Assembly (NCBI GenBank): GCA_000218745.1
Contig: GL947595.1
Coordinates: 556,556-620,555, forward strand
From: Prochlorococcus marinus bv. HNLC2
GTDB taxonomy: Bacteria; Cyanobacteriota; Cyanobacteriia; PCC-6307; Cyanobiaceae
Length of the DNA: 64,000 nucleotides
Direction: 5' to 3'
Shown here: positions 9,148-17,483 of the stretch, piece after piece
Numbering within the stretch: position 1 is the stretch's first letter
Layout of the letters: every line of letters begins with the position of its first letter
Made by a program: the position numbers and the translations under genes
The notes under the pieces: model-generated
The model's database searches: none
Told to the model about the DNA's origin: nothing
Seen by the model: the letters and a program-made list of their open reading frames with translations, nothing else

Positions 9148-10344
9148 ATGGACTTTCAACAAGGGTTAATCACAACAATTCATGAATACGGTATAAGTAA
9201 AGATTTGCTTAAGGAATTAAATAAAAAGTTAAAGAATCGACCAACCGCAATCTTAATTCCATGCTTATATGAAGAGTTTGAAAGACCAGCACTTAAGGAT
9301 ATTAAAGAAGTTCTTAAAGATTTAAATGGTTTAAATGAATTAGTCATAGCACTTTCAGCAAAATCTAAAGAACAAGCTAAAGCCGCCAAAGCCTTTTTTG
9401 ATTCAATGCCATTTCCTGTTCATATACAATGGACCAATTCGCCATCAGTAATTGAACTTCTTAAATCGCAGGAAAAAAATGGCTTAGAATTATTAGGAAC
9501 TCCAGGAAAAGGTTGGGCTGTTTGGCAAGGAATAGGAGTAGCCACAAGAAGATCTGAGGTGGTCGCTTTATTTGATGCAGACATTAGAACTTTCAGTAAT
9601 TTATATCCATCAAAAATGATACTTCCACTATTAGATGATTCTTTTGGAATATCTTATGTAAAAGCCTTTTACAGCAGATTATCTCTTGAAACAAATGAGT
9701 TGCAAGGAAGAGCAACAAGACTATTTGTAGGCCCTCTTTTGGATAGTTTAGAACAATTAGTTGGTAATGGACCTTTTTTGCAATATCTCCAGTCATTTAG
9801 ATATCCATTAGCTGGTGAATTTGCATTCACTAAAGATCTTGCAATGAATTTAAGAATACCTTGTGATTGGGGTTTAGAAATAGGATTATTATCAGAAGTT
9901 TATAGAAATGTAAGAACTTCAAAAATTGCTCAAGTTGATTTAGGCTTATTTGACCATAAACATAAAACTATCGGAAAAACTAAAAAAGAAGGATTACAAC
10001 GTATGTGTACTGAAATATTATCTAGTGTTTTAAGGGGGCTAATGGAACATCAGGCTCAAACCTTGACAAGTACTCAACTATCCACACTTGAGGTCCTTTA
10101 CAAAAGGGTAGGAGAGGATAGAGTTAAGCAGTTTGGATTAGATTCTGCGGTTAACAAAATTCCTTACGACAGACATGAAGAAGAGCTTTCTGTACATAAA
10201 TTTGCAAATTTACTAAAGCCAGCAACTCAAAATTTTCTTGAAAATCCTGCTAGCCAACAATTACCTAGTTGGTCAAGAGTTTTATCTTGTGAAAATAAAC
10301 TTCAAGAAAATTTAACTAAAGCGGGTTCTAAAGATATTAATTAG
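9148..10344 (+). CDS. gpgS: Glucosyl-3-phosphoglycerate synthase (GT81)
   Basis: 398 residues, GT-A fold retaining glucosyltransferase. The motif GTPGKGWAVWQG near 117-128 is followed by the metal-binding VALFDADIRTF (DAD at 143-145), and later by PLAGEFAF and CDWGLEIGLL. It joins NDP-glucose and 3-phosphoglycerate; the phosphatase encoded next door then gives glucosylglycerate, a known osmolyte of Prochlorococcus. Divergent from the gpgP operon, so the roughly 50 bp between them must carry both promoters. Confidence 0.9.
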   Translation: MDFQQGLITTIHEYGISKDLLKELNKKLKNRPTAILIPCLYEEFERPALKDIKEVLKDLNGLNELVIALSAKSKEQAKAAKAFFDSMPFPVHIQWTNSPSVIELLKSQEKNGLELLGTPGKGWAVWQGIGVATRRSEVVALFDADIRTFSNLYPSKMILPLLDDSFGISYVKAFYSRLSLETNELQGRATRLFVGPLLDSLEQLVGNGPFLQYLQSFRYPLAGEFAFTKDLAMNLRIPCDWGLEIGLLSEVYRNVRTSKIAQVDLGLFDHKHKTIGKTKKEGLQRMCTEILSSVLRGLMEHQAQTLTSTQLSTLEVLYKRVGEDRVKQFGLDSAVNKIPYDRHEEELSVHKFANLLKPATQNFLENPASQQLPSWSRVLSCENKLQENLTKAGSKDIN

Positions 10345-10359
10345 AACTAAAAATAAGGT

Positions 10360-10617
10360 TTAATAAGAAACTTTATTAAAGAACTCATCATTTTCGCATT
10401 TTATTAAATCAATGCTATTTGGATGATCATGAATATATTTATTAAATTTAATTGCCAGTGTTCTAGCTTCATATGCATCACTTGCATAAAAACAATTTTC
10501 TATCCTAATATTTTCAAAATTACGGTAATAAACTGTATAAGGTTTAAGCAAGGAATCTAAATTATTGTTTTCTTTTAAGAAAGTCACTATAAAAATATAT
10601 CTAATACAAACATGCAA
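10360..10617 (-). CDS. Hypothetical small protein
   Basis: Up to 85 residues from an ATG at 10617; a GTG at 10587 would give a 75-residue form that begins at TFLKENNN and drops the odd hydrophobic lead. The body reads PYTVYYRNFENIRIENCFYA, then DAYEARTLAIKFNKYI, a helix-rich pattern. A 47-residue protein at 61596 shares the layout of a short strand region followed by AD-x-x-(D/E)A-x-R, hinting at a common fold. Not otherwise recognised. Confidence 0.55.
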   Translation of the reverse strand: MHVCIRYIFIVTFLKENNNLDSLLKPYTVYYRNFENIRIENCFYASDAYEARTLAIKFNKYIHDHPNSIDLIKCENDEFFNKVSY

Positions 10618-10676
10618 AAAATTTTATTTTAAGGAATAATATTTGAGGTTTTCAATATATTTCCTTGAATGATTTG

Positions 10677-10817
10677 CTAAGTTCTTTTATTCATATTTTT
10701 CTTGATATTTTTTGATTTAAATCTTTTATTGTTTGAACCTTCTATTAAAAAAACAAATTTTGAGAGTATTCCACCAAAAACAGGATACCAAAATTTATTA
10801 TAAAAGAATTTAAACAC
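10677..10817 (-). CDS. Possible micro-protein, GTG start
   Basis: 46 codons from a GTG at 10817: residues FKFFYNKFWYPVFGGILSKF, then a basic tail with NNKRFKSKNIKKN. It lies 11 bp downstream of the 57-residue gene at 10829-11002 on the same strand. The aromatic/basic composition looks coding, but the non-ATG start and short length make this tentative. Confidence 0.35.
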   Translation of the reverse strand: MFKFFYNKFWYPVFGGILSKFVFLIEGSNNKRFKSKNIKKNMNKRT

Positions 10818-10828
10818 TTAATTATTAA

Positions 10829-11002
10829 TTATGCTGCTAATAAATCCTTTGAATCTAAATCTATATTCTTAAAATTTTCAAGCTCTAATGAGCTAAAAAT
10901 ATATTGCATTAATAAGATATCAAGCTCACCTTTTAATAAATTTTCATCAGCAGAAATAATGTCATCAACAAACATATCAAAAGAATCTAGTTCTCTATTC
11001 AT
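10829..11002 (-). CDS. Small acidic protein, unknown
   Basis: 57 residues from the ATG at 11002, starting MNRELDSFDMFVDDIISADE and ending DLDSKDLLAA. It is acidic and helical with no membrane segment. Not recognised. The A-rich stretch upstream (11003-11190) probably carries its promoter. Confidence 0.5.
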   Translation of the reverse strand: MNRELDSFDMFVDDIISADENLLKGELDILLMQYIFSSLELENFKNIDLDSKDLLAA

Positions 11003-11192
11003 TTCTTAAAAAAAATCTCTTCATAAAATAACCCAAAAGTAATAAAAGTCAACTAAATTTCATCAAAAAATAAGTTAAAAAAAAAAAGTTGTAAAAACAA
11101 ATACAATTTCGGAAAAGATATATTAATTTCAAAAAATATATTGAATAAAATCTAAAAAGTGTAAAAGTAAATGTAATTTGAATTAATTCAAA

Positions 11193-11327
11193 ATGAAGAC
11201 TATTTTTAAAAATAAGGAAATTGATACAAAAAATTCTAATTTTCCAAATAACCTTTTAGTAAAAAACACATTGTATTTATCAAGTGATAAATGGTTTAAA
11301 GGTAGTAGGAGTAGAGGTCTTAGGTAA
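11193..11327 (+). CDS. Small basic protein, unknown
   Basis: 44 residues: MKTIFKNKEIDTKNSNFPNN, then LYLSSDKWFKGSRSRGLR at the C-terminus. A longer frame on the opposite strand over the same DNA is a leucine/isoleucine-rich low-complexity reading and looks like its shadow. Not recognised. Confidence 0.45.
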   Translation: MKTIFKNKEIDTKNSNFPNNLLVKNTLYLSSDKWFKGSRSRGLR

Positions 11328-11514
11328 TAAATTAATAACTTCGATATATCTTTAATAATAAAATTAAAATATAAATTAATTTTTAAATCATATCCCATAA
11401 ATTATTTGATTTATAATAAATAAATAACTATTTAATTTCATAAAATAAAATTAATCTTATTTTATAAATAAAATTCACTTATAAAACTAAAATATAATTA
11501 AAAGCTAATAATTT

Positions 11515-11667
11515 ATGAACGATTTATTACAAAAAGATCTTGGTTCAACCCTTTTATCAGTTGCTGTATTATTGGGTTGGATAGGATTGGTTTTTACGTC
11601 ATTAAGAATAATTTTGTTATCCATAAAGAAAATACTTGAGAAGGTTTCTAATTTATCAAGTAAATAA
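11515..11667 (+). CDS. Small single-span membrane protein, unknown
   Basis: 50 residues: a polar start MNDLLQKDLGSTLLSVAVLL, one hydrophobic helix with GWIGLVFTS, and a basic amphipathic tail (RIILLSIKKILEKVSNLSSK). It lies 68 bp upstream of the PetP-like gene on the same strand. Not recognised. Confidence 0.55.
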   Translation: MNDLLQKDLGSTLLSVAVLLGWIGLVFTSLRIILLSIKKILEKVSNLSSK

Positions 11668-11735
11668 ATCTAATTTAATATGTGAATTAAGAGTAAACTT
11701 TTACGAATATTAGATTAATATGATAACTTATATAA

Positions 11736-12125
11736 ATGGAATTTTTAGATCTCGTAAAAATAGGTTCGCAGGTAAAAGTTAATGTTGATTTATCAAAAGA
11801 TCGGTTAAGCACAAAAACTATTGATGCTATTAATCAAAATTCTACTTGCCTGGTAGAAGATTTCAGATTAACAGATGGTAAAGGTGTTGGAGTTGTAGTT
11901 AAATTATCAAATGGAGAGAAAGAATGGTTTTTTGAAAATGAAATTCAACTTTTAGATGAAGATGGAAAAATAATTAATAGAACAGAAAAAGTTGAAAAAG
12001 ATAACTCTTTTTTAACAGATTTAATTGAAAATCTAAAATATAAACCAAAACAAAAGCCTAAAGATCTCATAAATCCATTAAATTTTGCTTCTTGGTTGAT
12101 TTTTTCTTTTAAAGATATTTTTTAA
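11736..12125 (+). CDS. PetP-like DUF2862 protein
   Basis: 129 residues. The first 80 match the DUF2862/PetP family: IGSQVKVNV, then VEDFRLTDGKGVGVVVKLSN and EWFFENEIQLLDEDG, an SH3-like barrel. PetP is a peripheral cytoplasmic subunit of the cytochrome b6f complex in some cyanobacteria and red algae. Here it has an extra tail of about 45 residues ending in a hydrophobic/aromatic stretch (NFASWLIFSFKDIF), absent from short PetP proteins. Whether this form binds b6f is not shown. Confidence 0.75.
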   Translation: MEFLDLVKIGSQVKVNVDLSKDRLSTKTIDAINQNSTCLVEDFRLTDGKGVGVVVKLSNGEKEWFFENEIQLLDEDGKIINRTEKVEKDNSFLTDLIENLKYKPKQKPKDLINPLNFASWLIFSFKDIF

Positions 12126-12179
12126 AATATTTTTAAATTTCCTGATCTCATAATGAGAATATAAGTTTTTAAATTACAA

Positions 12180-13169
12180 ATGCACTCAAATAAAATAATT
12201 GAATTAAAAAATATTTCAAAGTCCTTTTTTATAGCTTCAAAAGAGCCTGGACTTAATGGGACATTAAAACATTTTTTCAATAGGAAATACAATGAAAAAA
12301 AAGTAGTTAAAAATATAAATATTGAAATTAAGAAAGGAGAAATTGTTGGTTTTCTTGGAGCTAATGGAGCAGGAAAAACAACAATCTTAAAAATTCTATG
12401 TGGACTACTTTATCCAACTAATGGTTTTATATCAATTGCTGGATATCGACCATATGAGAGAAAAGCAGAATTTCTAAACAAGATTTCATTAATAATGGGT
12501 CAAAAACAACAATTAATTTGGGATTTACCTCCTATTGATTCCTTTTATTTAAATGCTGCTATTTATGGTATTGAAAAGTCCGAGGCAAAAAAGAGAATAA
12601 AATTTTTATCAGAAATGTTAGAAATAAATAAAGAACTATATTTACCAGTTAGAAAATTATCATTAGGTCAAAGAATGAAAGCAGAACTTTTGGCCGCATT
12701 AATTCATAATCCAAATATTTTATTTTTGGATGAGCCGACATTGGGATTAGATATTAATGCGCAAGCTAATCTTAGAAAATTTCTTCAACTATATAATAAA
12801 GAAACTGGTTCTACTATTCTTCTAACAAGTCACTACATGAAAGATATAACTTATTTATGTAGGAGAGTTATTTGCATACATGAAGGAATAGTAACCTATG
12901 ATGGTAAACTTGAAAAATTATTAACAAAACTATCTCCTAGAAAGGAGTTATCAATAATTTGCAAATCAAAAAAAGATATTGAGAGCCTTAAAAATTTGGG
13001 TTTAGATATTAAAAATGTAGAAAGTAATGAAATAACACTTTTAATTAAAAAAGAAGATATAAAAAAAACACTTAAAAATATTCTTAATAAATATGAGTTA
13101 GAGGACCTACAAATTAGTGAACCTCCAGTTGATGAAATAATTGGAAAATTATTGACTAATAATAATTAA
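12180..13169 (+). CDS. ABC-2 type exporter, ATP-binding subunit
   Basis: 329 residues. Walker A is GANGAGKTTILK near residues 60-68, the signature block is LSLGQRMKAELLAALIHNP, and Walker B is ILFLDEPTLGLD; the about 80-residue C-terminal extension is typical of this subfamily (COG4586-like). The stop codon directly abuts the ATG of the first permease at 13170, so the three genes form one transporter operon. The substrate is unknown. Confidence 0.9.
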   Translation: MHSNKIIELKNISKSFFIASKEPGLNGTLKHFFNRKYNEKKVVKNINIEIKKGEIVGFLGANGAGKTTILKILCGLLYPTNGFISIAGYRPYERKAEFLNKISLIMGQKQQLIWDLPPIDSFYLNAAIYGIEKSEAKKRIKFLSEMLEINKELYLPVRKLSLGQRMKAELLAALIHNPNILFLDEPTLGLDINAQANLRKFLQLYNKETGSTILLTSHYMKDITYLCRRVICIHEGIVTYDGKLEKLLTKLSPRKELSIICKSKKDIESLKNLGLDIKNVESNEITLLIKKEDIKKTLKNILNKYELEDLQISEPPVDEIIGKLLTNNN

Positions 13170-13961
13170 ATGTTCAATTTAACTCCAAACAAGATTGGAA
13201 CTTTATTAAAAACTCAATATTCGAACATGATGGAATACAGAGTTGAAATTGCTTTATGGGCAATATCTGGAGTTATTCCTTTTTTCATGCTAAATATTTG
13301 GACAAATAATGGTTTAAATGAATCTTTAAATATAAGTAATATAATGCTGTCTAGATATTTTCTTAGTGCATTCTTTGTTAGACAATTTTCTGTAGTTTGG
13401 GTTGTTTTTACATTTGAAGAAGATGCTCTTTTAGGAAGAATCTCACCTTATTTAATTCAGCCAATACATCCCTTTTTTAGATATTTTGCGCAACATATTG
13501 CGGAACAAATTACTAGATTTCCATTCGCATTAATAATTGCAATTTTCTTTTTTATTTTTAATCCAGAAAGTTTATGGTTTCCTTCAATTGGAACAATCTT
13601 TATATCATTAATTTCTACTTTCTTTTCTTTCTTAATTCAATTTTTGATTCAATCCATAATTGCTTGTTTTTGCTTTTGGACAGAAAAAGCTAGTTCTTTT
13701 GAAAAATTAATATTTATTCCAACTTTATTTTTATCAGGTTTATTAGCACCTGTAGAATCTTTCCCTGAATTTGTTAAATCTTGGGTTTATTTTACTCCTT
13801 TTCCATATTTAATAGATTTCCCAGCAAGAATTTTATCCGAGAACAATGTGAACATATTTTCAGGATTATGCGTTCAAATAATATGGATTATCTTATTCTT
13901 CATTATCTTCATAAAAGTATGGAGTCAAGGCTCTAAAAAATTTACCGCAATGGGATTATGA
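13170..13961 (+). CDS. ABC-2 type exporter permease (COG4587-like)
   Basis: 263 residues with about six hydrophobic helices. The motif VWVVFTFEEDALLGRISPYL and a later LFLSGLLAPVESFPEFVK are typical of this permease family, which pairs with a second permease (COG3694-like) and one ATPase. It overlaps the next gene by four bases (13958-13961, ATGA), implying equal production of both membrane subunits. Confidence 0.85.
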   Translation: MFNLTPNKIGTLLKTQYSNMMEYRVEIALWAISGVIPFFMLNIWTNNGLNESLNISNIMLSRYFLSAFFVRQFSVVWVVFTFEEDALLGRISPYLIQPIHPFFRYFAQHIAEQITRFPFALIIAIFFFIFNPESLWFPSIGTIFISLISTFFSFLIQFLIQSIIACFCFWTEKASSFEKLIFIPTLFLSGLLAPVESFPEFVKSWVYFTPFPYLIDFPARILSENNVNIFSGLCVQIIWIILFFIIFIKVWSQGSKKFTAMGL

Positions 13962-14752
13962 ATATAAAAAAATATTTTAAGGTTTATAAATTATTTAATT
14001 ACACCTCTTTATCAATTGAATTAGAGTATCAAGTAAATATTTTTATAGATTTATTAACGGCGATTTTTGGACTTTCTGGGAGCATTTTTCTACTATCAAT
14101 ATTTTTTAGCAATGCAAAGGATATAGGAGGTTGGAGTTTTGAGCAAGCGTTAATAATTCAAGCTATTTATACAATTTTAAATGGCATTACAAATACTTGG
14201 TTTAGCCCAAATTTAACTGAGATTGTAAAATATATTAGAGAAGGAACTTTAGATTTTGTTTTAATTAAACCTATAGATAGCCAATTCTGGGTATCTTTCA
14301 AAAGAATCTCTCCTACTGGATTTATAGAGATATTATTAGGTATTATTGTTTTAATTTATTGTTTTTACATAAACGACATAACACTAAAAATAGATTCTTT
14401 ATTTTTACTATTGCTTACTCTTGGTTGCTCTATAAGTATCCTGTATAGCCTTTGGTTCTTAATTTCAACTACAACAATATGGTTTGTAAAGACATGGAAT
14501 GCGACAGAGGTACTTCGTTCATTTCTCTACGTAGGTAGATTCCCTTTAAATTCATTCTCTTTCCCTTTAAGAGTATTTTTTAGTACTGTAATACCTATTA
14601 CATTCATTACAGCTATTCCTTCAGAAGTAATATTAGGAATATCTACTTTTTGGAAGATAATTTTAGAAATTTTAGTATCATCAATTTTTATTATCGCATC
14701 AAGAAGATTTTGGATATATGCTTTGAAATTTTATAGTTCAGCATCTAGTTAA
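13958..14752 (+). CDS. ABC-2 type exporter permease (COG3694-like)
   Basis: 264 residues, about six membrane helices. YIREGTLDFVLIKPIDSQFW matches the conserved cytoplasmic loop of this permease family, and the late segment FISTVIPITF-like (TVIPITFITAIPSE) is also typical. It is the last gene of the exporter operon and converges with a small minus-strand gene 6 bp away. Confidence 0.85.
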   Translation: MNIKKYFKVYKLFNYTSLSIELEYQVNIFIDLLTAIFGLSGSIFLLSIFFSNAKDIGGWSFEQALIIQAIYTILNGITNTWFSPNLTEIVKYIREGTLDFVLIKPIDSQFWVSFKRISPTGFIEILLGIIVLIYCFYINDITLKIDSLFLLLLTLGCSISILYSLWFLISTTTIWFVKTWNATEVLRSFLYVGRFPLNSFSFPLRVFFSTVIPITFITAIPSEVILGISTFWKIILEILVSSIFIIASRRFWIYALKFYSSASS

Positions 14753-14758
14753 AGAATT

Positions 14759-15025
14759 CTATCTAGAAATTAATTTACAAAAATCCCATATCTTTTGCTT
14801 ATTCTTTTGGTTAATAATTCTTTCTAATTTTTTAAAATTATATGATGATTTTTCAACAAGAATTAACTTACATAAGTAATTTGTCTCATAATATCTTGAT
14901 ATTTTTTGAAGACTAAGCACGAGATTAAAAAATAAAACTCCAAAAAACAATAAAAAGGTTACTAAAAAAATTTCTGAAAAATATTCAGAGAATCTTCGTT
15001 GATCTGTCTTAACCTCAAATCGCAT
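14759..15025 (-). CDS. Small membrane protein, unknown
   Basis: 88 residues from the ATG at 15025 (MRFEVKTDQRRFSEYF), which overlaps the stop of the upstream gene in a TAATG junction; this overlap decides the start over an ATG 24 bp earlier. One hydrophobic helix (FLVTFLLFFGVLFFNLVL) is followed by a basic, Tyr- and Lys-rich tail. Not recognised. Confidence 0.6.
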   Translation of the reverse strand: MRFEVKTDQRRFSEYFSEIFLVTFLLFFGVLFFNLVLSLQKISRYYETNYLCKLILVEKSSYNFKKLERIINQKNKQKIWDFCKLISR

Positions 15026-15252
15026 TATTCCATAATATATTTTGGACATTTAACTGCAGCAACAGCTATTGCAGCTACTTTAAAATTATCTGATTTTTCA
15101 ATTACCTTTTTCACCTCCAAAGATCCAAATTTATAACTAGCATCACTATATGCCAATAAAAGGGATTTGTAATTGTCATTTCCTTTGTCTCTATAGTCAC
15201 AAAAATTATTTCCGACTAAATTCAATAAAGTTAAAAGACTCAATTCAACCAT
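15025..15252 (-). CDS. Small protein, unknown
   Basis: 75 residues: MVELSLLTLLNLVGNNFCDY, a middle part with LLLAYSDASYKFGSLEVKK, and an Ala-rich end AAIAVAAVKCPKYIME. Two cysteines. It is coupled by a one-base stop/start overlap to the gene at 14759. It could be exported, but no clean signal peptide is visible. Not recognised. Confidence 0.6.
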   Translation of the reverse strand: MVELSLLTLLNLVGNNFCDYRDKGNDNYKSLLLAYSDASYKFGSLEVKKVIEKSDNFKVAAIAVAAVKCPKYIME

Positions 15253-15382
15253 ATACTCTAAATCGCTAAGTCCTACATGAATAATACATTGAAACTAGTC
15301 ATATTCAAGAAAATTTATTTATTAAGAAGAAAAAATTTATTCATAAATCAAAAATATCTTGATTTTAAGATGATAAAGTAAT

Positions 15383-15520
15383 TTGATTTGCGTTGGCACT
15401 ACCTGTAGTGTTATTTACCAGGTTAAAATCCACTACGGGTGGGGGCTTGCATTATTGATCAAATTGGTTTAAAAATAAGGTTCCCCATCACCTGGCTTCA
15501 CAATTGTGAGGCCTTTTTTT
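15383..15520 (+). ncRNA. Candidate structured small RNA
   Basis: This gene-free stretch is locally GC-rich and folds well by eye. There is a 5' hairpin CACTA-CCTG-TAGTG, a long hairpin closed by CCAGGT (about 15418) with ACCTGG (about 15490) and containing GGTGGGG opposite CCCCATC, then a strong intrinsic terminator. That is the shape of a stand-alone sRNA of about 130 nt. It lacks the SRP RNA, tmRNA and glutamine-riboswitch signatures I know. The 5' end is estimated. Confidence 0.5.
15494..15520 (+). terminator. Intrinsic terminator
   Basis: GGCTTCAC-AATT-GTGAGGCC forms an 8-bp stem with one G.T pair and a 4-nt loop, followed at once by seven T. It ends the candidate RNA at 15383 and is one of the strongest terminators in the window. 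Confidence 0.85.
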
Positions 15521-15738
15521 ATTTCTTAAAATCCTACAATAATTTATTTATTTGAAGTTAAATTCATATTTAATTTAAAATAAAAAATGATGTTTAATCA
15601 GAAAAAATATTCAAAATAAAAAATATTGTCCTTTAAATATCAAAAAAACATAAGTTTTGATGAAAAAATAATATTATAAAGTTATGCAAACAAAATTCAT
15701 ACGTTCTCTTTTTATTTAAGAAAGCTCAACTTTCAAGA

Positions 15739-15886
15739 ATGTTTGTGAATAAAAAGATTGAGGATTTAACAAAATTAATACTGATCTTGGCTTAGATGGT
15801 ATATTTCAAGAAAAACACTTTAATCCTATATAAATACTGTAGAAGAATTGTTCACTAATTCTCCAAAATGGTTGAGAAGAAGTTAA
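15739..15886 (+). pseudogene. Decayed small gene in three frames
   Basis: Three consecutive peptide-like pieces lie in three different frames: MFVNKKIEDLTKLI from the ATG at 15739, NTDLGLDGIFQEKHFNPI from 15777, and NTVEELFTNSPKWLRRS from 15833 to a stop at 15886. Read together they look like one protein of about 50 residues broken by two indels. The parent family is unknown to me. A chance reading cannot be excluded. Confidence 0.35.
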
Positions 15887-15976
15887 TAAAAAATTTAAAT
15901 ATAAAATAATATCTCATAAAAAGATTCTAATAATATGCATATTGCTATAAATATTAAATTTCTCGTAATAGAAGAC

Positions 15977-16768
15977 TTAAATTGCTTCCCTGATAAATTT
16001 AAGACATAAGCTAAGACCAACCAAAAAACACAAAAAAGTGAAAAATCTTTTTATTATTTTATTGCCTTTCAAATTTGATAAGTGAGCACCTAATAAGCCC
16101 CCTAAAAATGATCCTAATAATAAAACAATCAAAATCTTTAATGGAAATACACCAATTTGACTCAATGCTATTGCTCCTGAAGCATTCCAAAAAATACCTA
16201 CACAAAAAAAAGTAATACTTATAGCTTTTAAAAAATCTAACCCAAAGGTTTTTATTAAAAGAATTGTCACTAGCAAACCTGTTCCAGAAGATATGGAACC
16301 ATTTAATATGCCTATTATAAAAACGAAAACTATAAATTTTATCCAAATAATAAAATCAATATTTTTGTTTATTATTGTTAAACCTAAATCTGGCTTAGTG
16401 AAAGAATAAGAACCTAAAAAAATTGATAAAAGACCAATAATTAGATATAAATATTCATTAGAAATAATCATAACTAATGAAGAACCAATTAAGACTCCTG
16501 GTATACCAATAATTAAAAGTATTAAAATTATTAATAAATCAGAATTATAAGAACGAAAATTCCTCAATGAACCACCAATTCCAAGTGCTACAGTAGCAAA
16601 CTTATGAAGAGCTAAAGCTTGGTAATAAGGGATCCCAAAAAGTAATAAAGCTGGAAGTTGGATTAATCCTGCGCCTCCTCCAGAAATTGCTGAGAATACA
16701 TTAGAAAAAATAGAGACTAAAAATAAAAATAGTAATTTATAAAAAGGATAGTCTTGATCGGTTAGCAA
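15977..16768 (-). CDS. TauE/SafE family membrane permease
   Basis: 263 residues with about eight hydrophobic helices. The N-terminal repeat has SAISGGGAGLIQLPALLLFG and the second repeat SGTGLLVTILLIKTFG, the duplicated glycine-rich motif of TauE/SafE (DUF81) carriers. Members export or import sulfite, sulfoacetate or related organic acids; the substrate here is unknown. It is divergent from the HNH gene at 16903 across 134 bp. Confidence 0.85.
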   Translation of the reverse strand: MLTDQDYPFYKLLFLFLVSIFSNVFSAISGGGAGLIQLPALLLFGIPYYQALALHKFATVALGIGGSLRNFRSYNSDLLIILILLIIGIPGVLIGSSLVMIISNEYLYLIIGLLSIFLGSYSFTKPDLGLTIINKNIDFIIWIKFIVFVFIIGILNGSISSGTGLLVTILLIKTFGLDFLKAISITFFCVGIFWNASGAIALSQIGVFPLKILIVLLLGSFLGGLLGAHLSNLKGNKIIKRFFTFLCFLVGLSLCLKFIREAI

Positions 16769-16902
16769 AATTAAAAAAGATAAAATGAAAATTATTTACA
16801 AAATAGAAAAACTTAAATTTTAAAATAATTAGTTCATAAGTGATTTCTTTTGAATCAAAAATAAATACTTAATGTTAAAGTTAAGTATATCAATTTAAAT
16901 AT

Positions 16903-17244
16903 ATGCATAATCAAGATGCTATATATCTCGAACAATTATGTCCAAAGATAAATAATAAGAACTGGAGAGATTCATTACACAGAATTACTAAAAATAAATG
17001 CATTTATTGTGGCGAAAAATCAGAATCTATTGATCATTTATATCCACAATCGAGGGGGGGGGCCACCAATACAAAAAACTGCGTACCATGTTGTTTATCG
17101 TGTAATGGAAAAAAATCTGATGATGATGTCTTAGATTGGTATAGGAGACAAAAATTTTATGACCCTAGGAGAGCTATGGCAATTAGAGCATGGTCTAATA
17201 ATGATTTAAAACTTGCGTCTCAACTTCTTGGATATATACATTAG
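16903..17244 (+). CDS. HNH endonuclease-like protein
   Basis: 113 residues. Zinc ligands CIYC (33-36) and CLSC (64-67) bracket the catalytic block SIDHLYPQSRGGATN with D44-H45, a standard HNH fold. A short C-terminal part (WYRRQKFYDPRRAMAIRAW) follows. Such stand-alone HNH proteins occur across picocyanobacteria and their role is not settled. The codons for RGGA create a run of nine G at 17054-17062, very unusual in this AT-rich DNA. Confidence 0.85.
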   Translation: MHNQDAIYLEQLCPKINNKNWRDSLHRITKNKCIYCGEKSESIDHLYPQSRGGATNTKNCVPCCLSCNGKKSDDDVLDWYRRQKFYDPRRAMAIRAWSNNDLKLASQLLGYIH

Positions 17245-17274
17245 GTTTATTAGTAACTATTAAATAGATTTTAT

Positions 17275-17475
17275 TTAAAAAGAATATGTAACTAAATCTA
17301 AACTATCTTTAATAAATATTTCATTAATAGAACTATTAATGTAATCATCCTTCCACATAATGGGAGAATCAATTACTTTTCGCTCTGGTGATTTTGCAGT
17401 AAAAATCAATCCAAAGACAAAAATTATTGTTATGAAAATGATCAAAATAACATTTTTATCTGAAATTCCATTCAT
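17275..17475 (-). CDS. Small membrane-anchored protein, unknown
   Basis: 66 residues. MNGISDK is followed by one helix (NVILIIFITIIFVFGLIFTA) and a soluble tail with SPERKVIDSPIMWKDDY. It lies 8 bp downstream of the secreted-protein gene at 17484 on the same strand, so the two may be cotranscribed. Not recognised. Confidence 0.55.
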   Translation of the reverse strand: MNGISDKNVILIIFITIIFVFGLIFTAKSPERKVIDSPIMWKDDYINSSINEIFIKDSLDLVTYSF

Positions 17476-17483
17476 TACTAAAT

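Noticed and set aside
11183-11398. Minus-strand frame of 71 codons, Leu/Ile-rich
   Set aside because: Low-complexity composition over AT-rich DNA; the plus-strand frame 11193-11327 looks more coding.
15383-15520. Assignment as SRP RNA, tmRNA, 6S RNA or a glutamine riboswitch
   Set aside because: None of the conserved sequence blocks of these RNAs is visible; left as an unnamed candidate.
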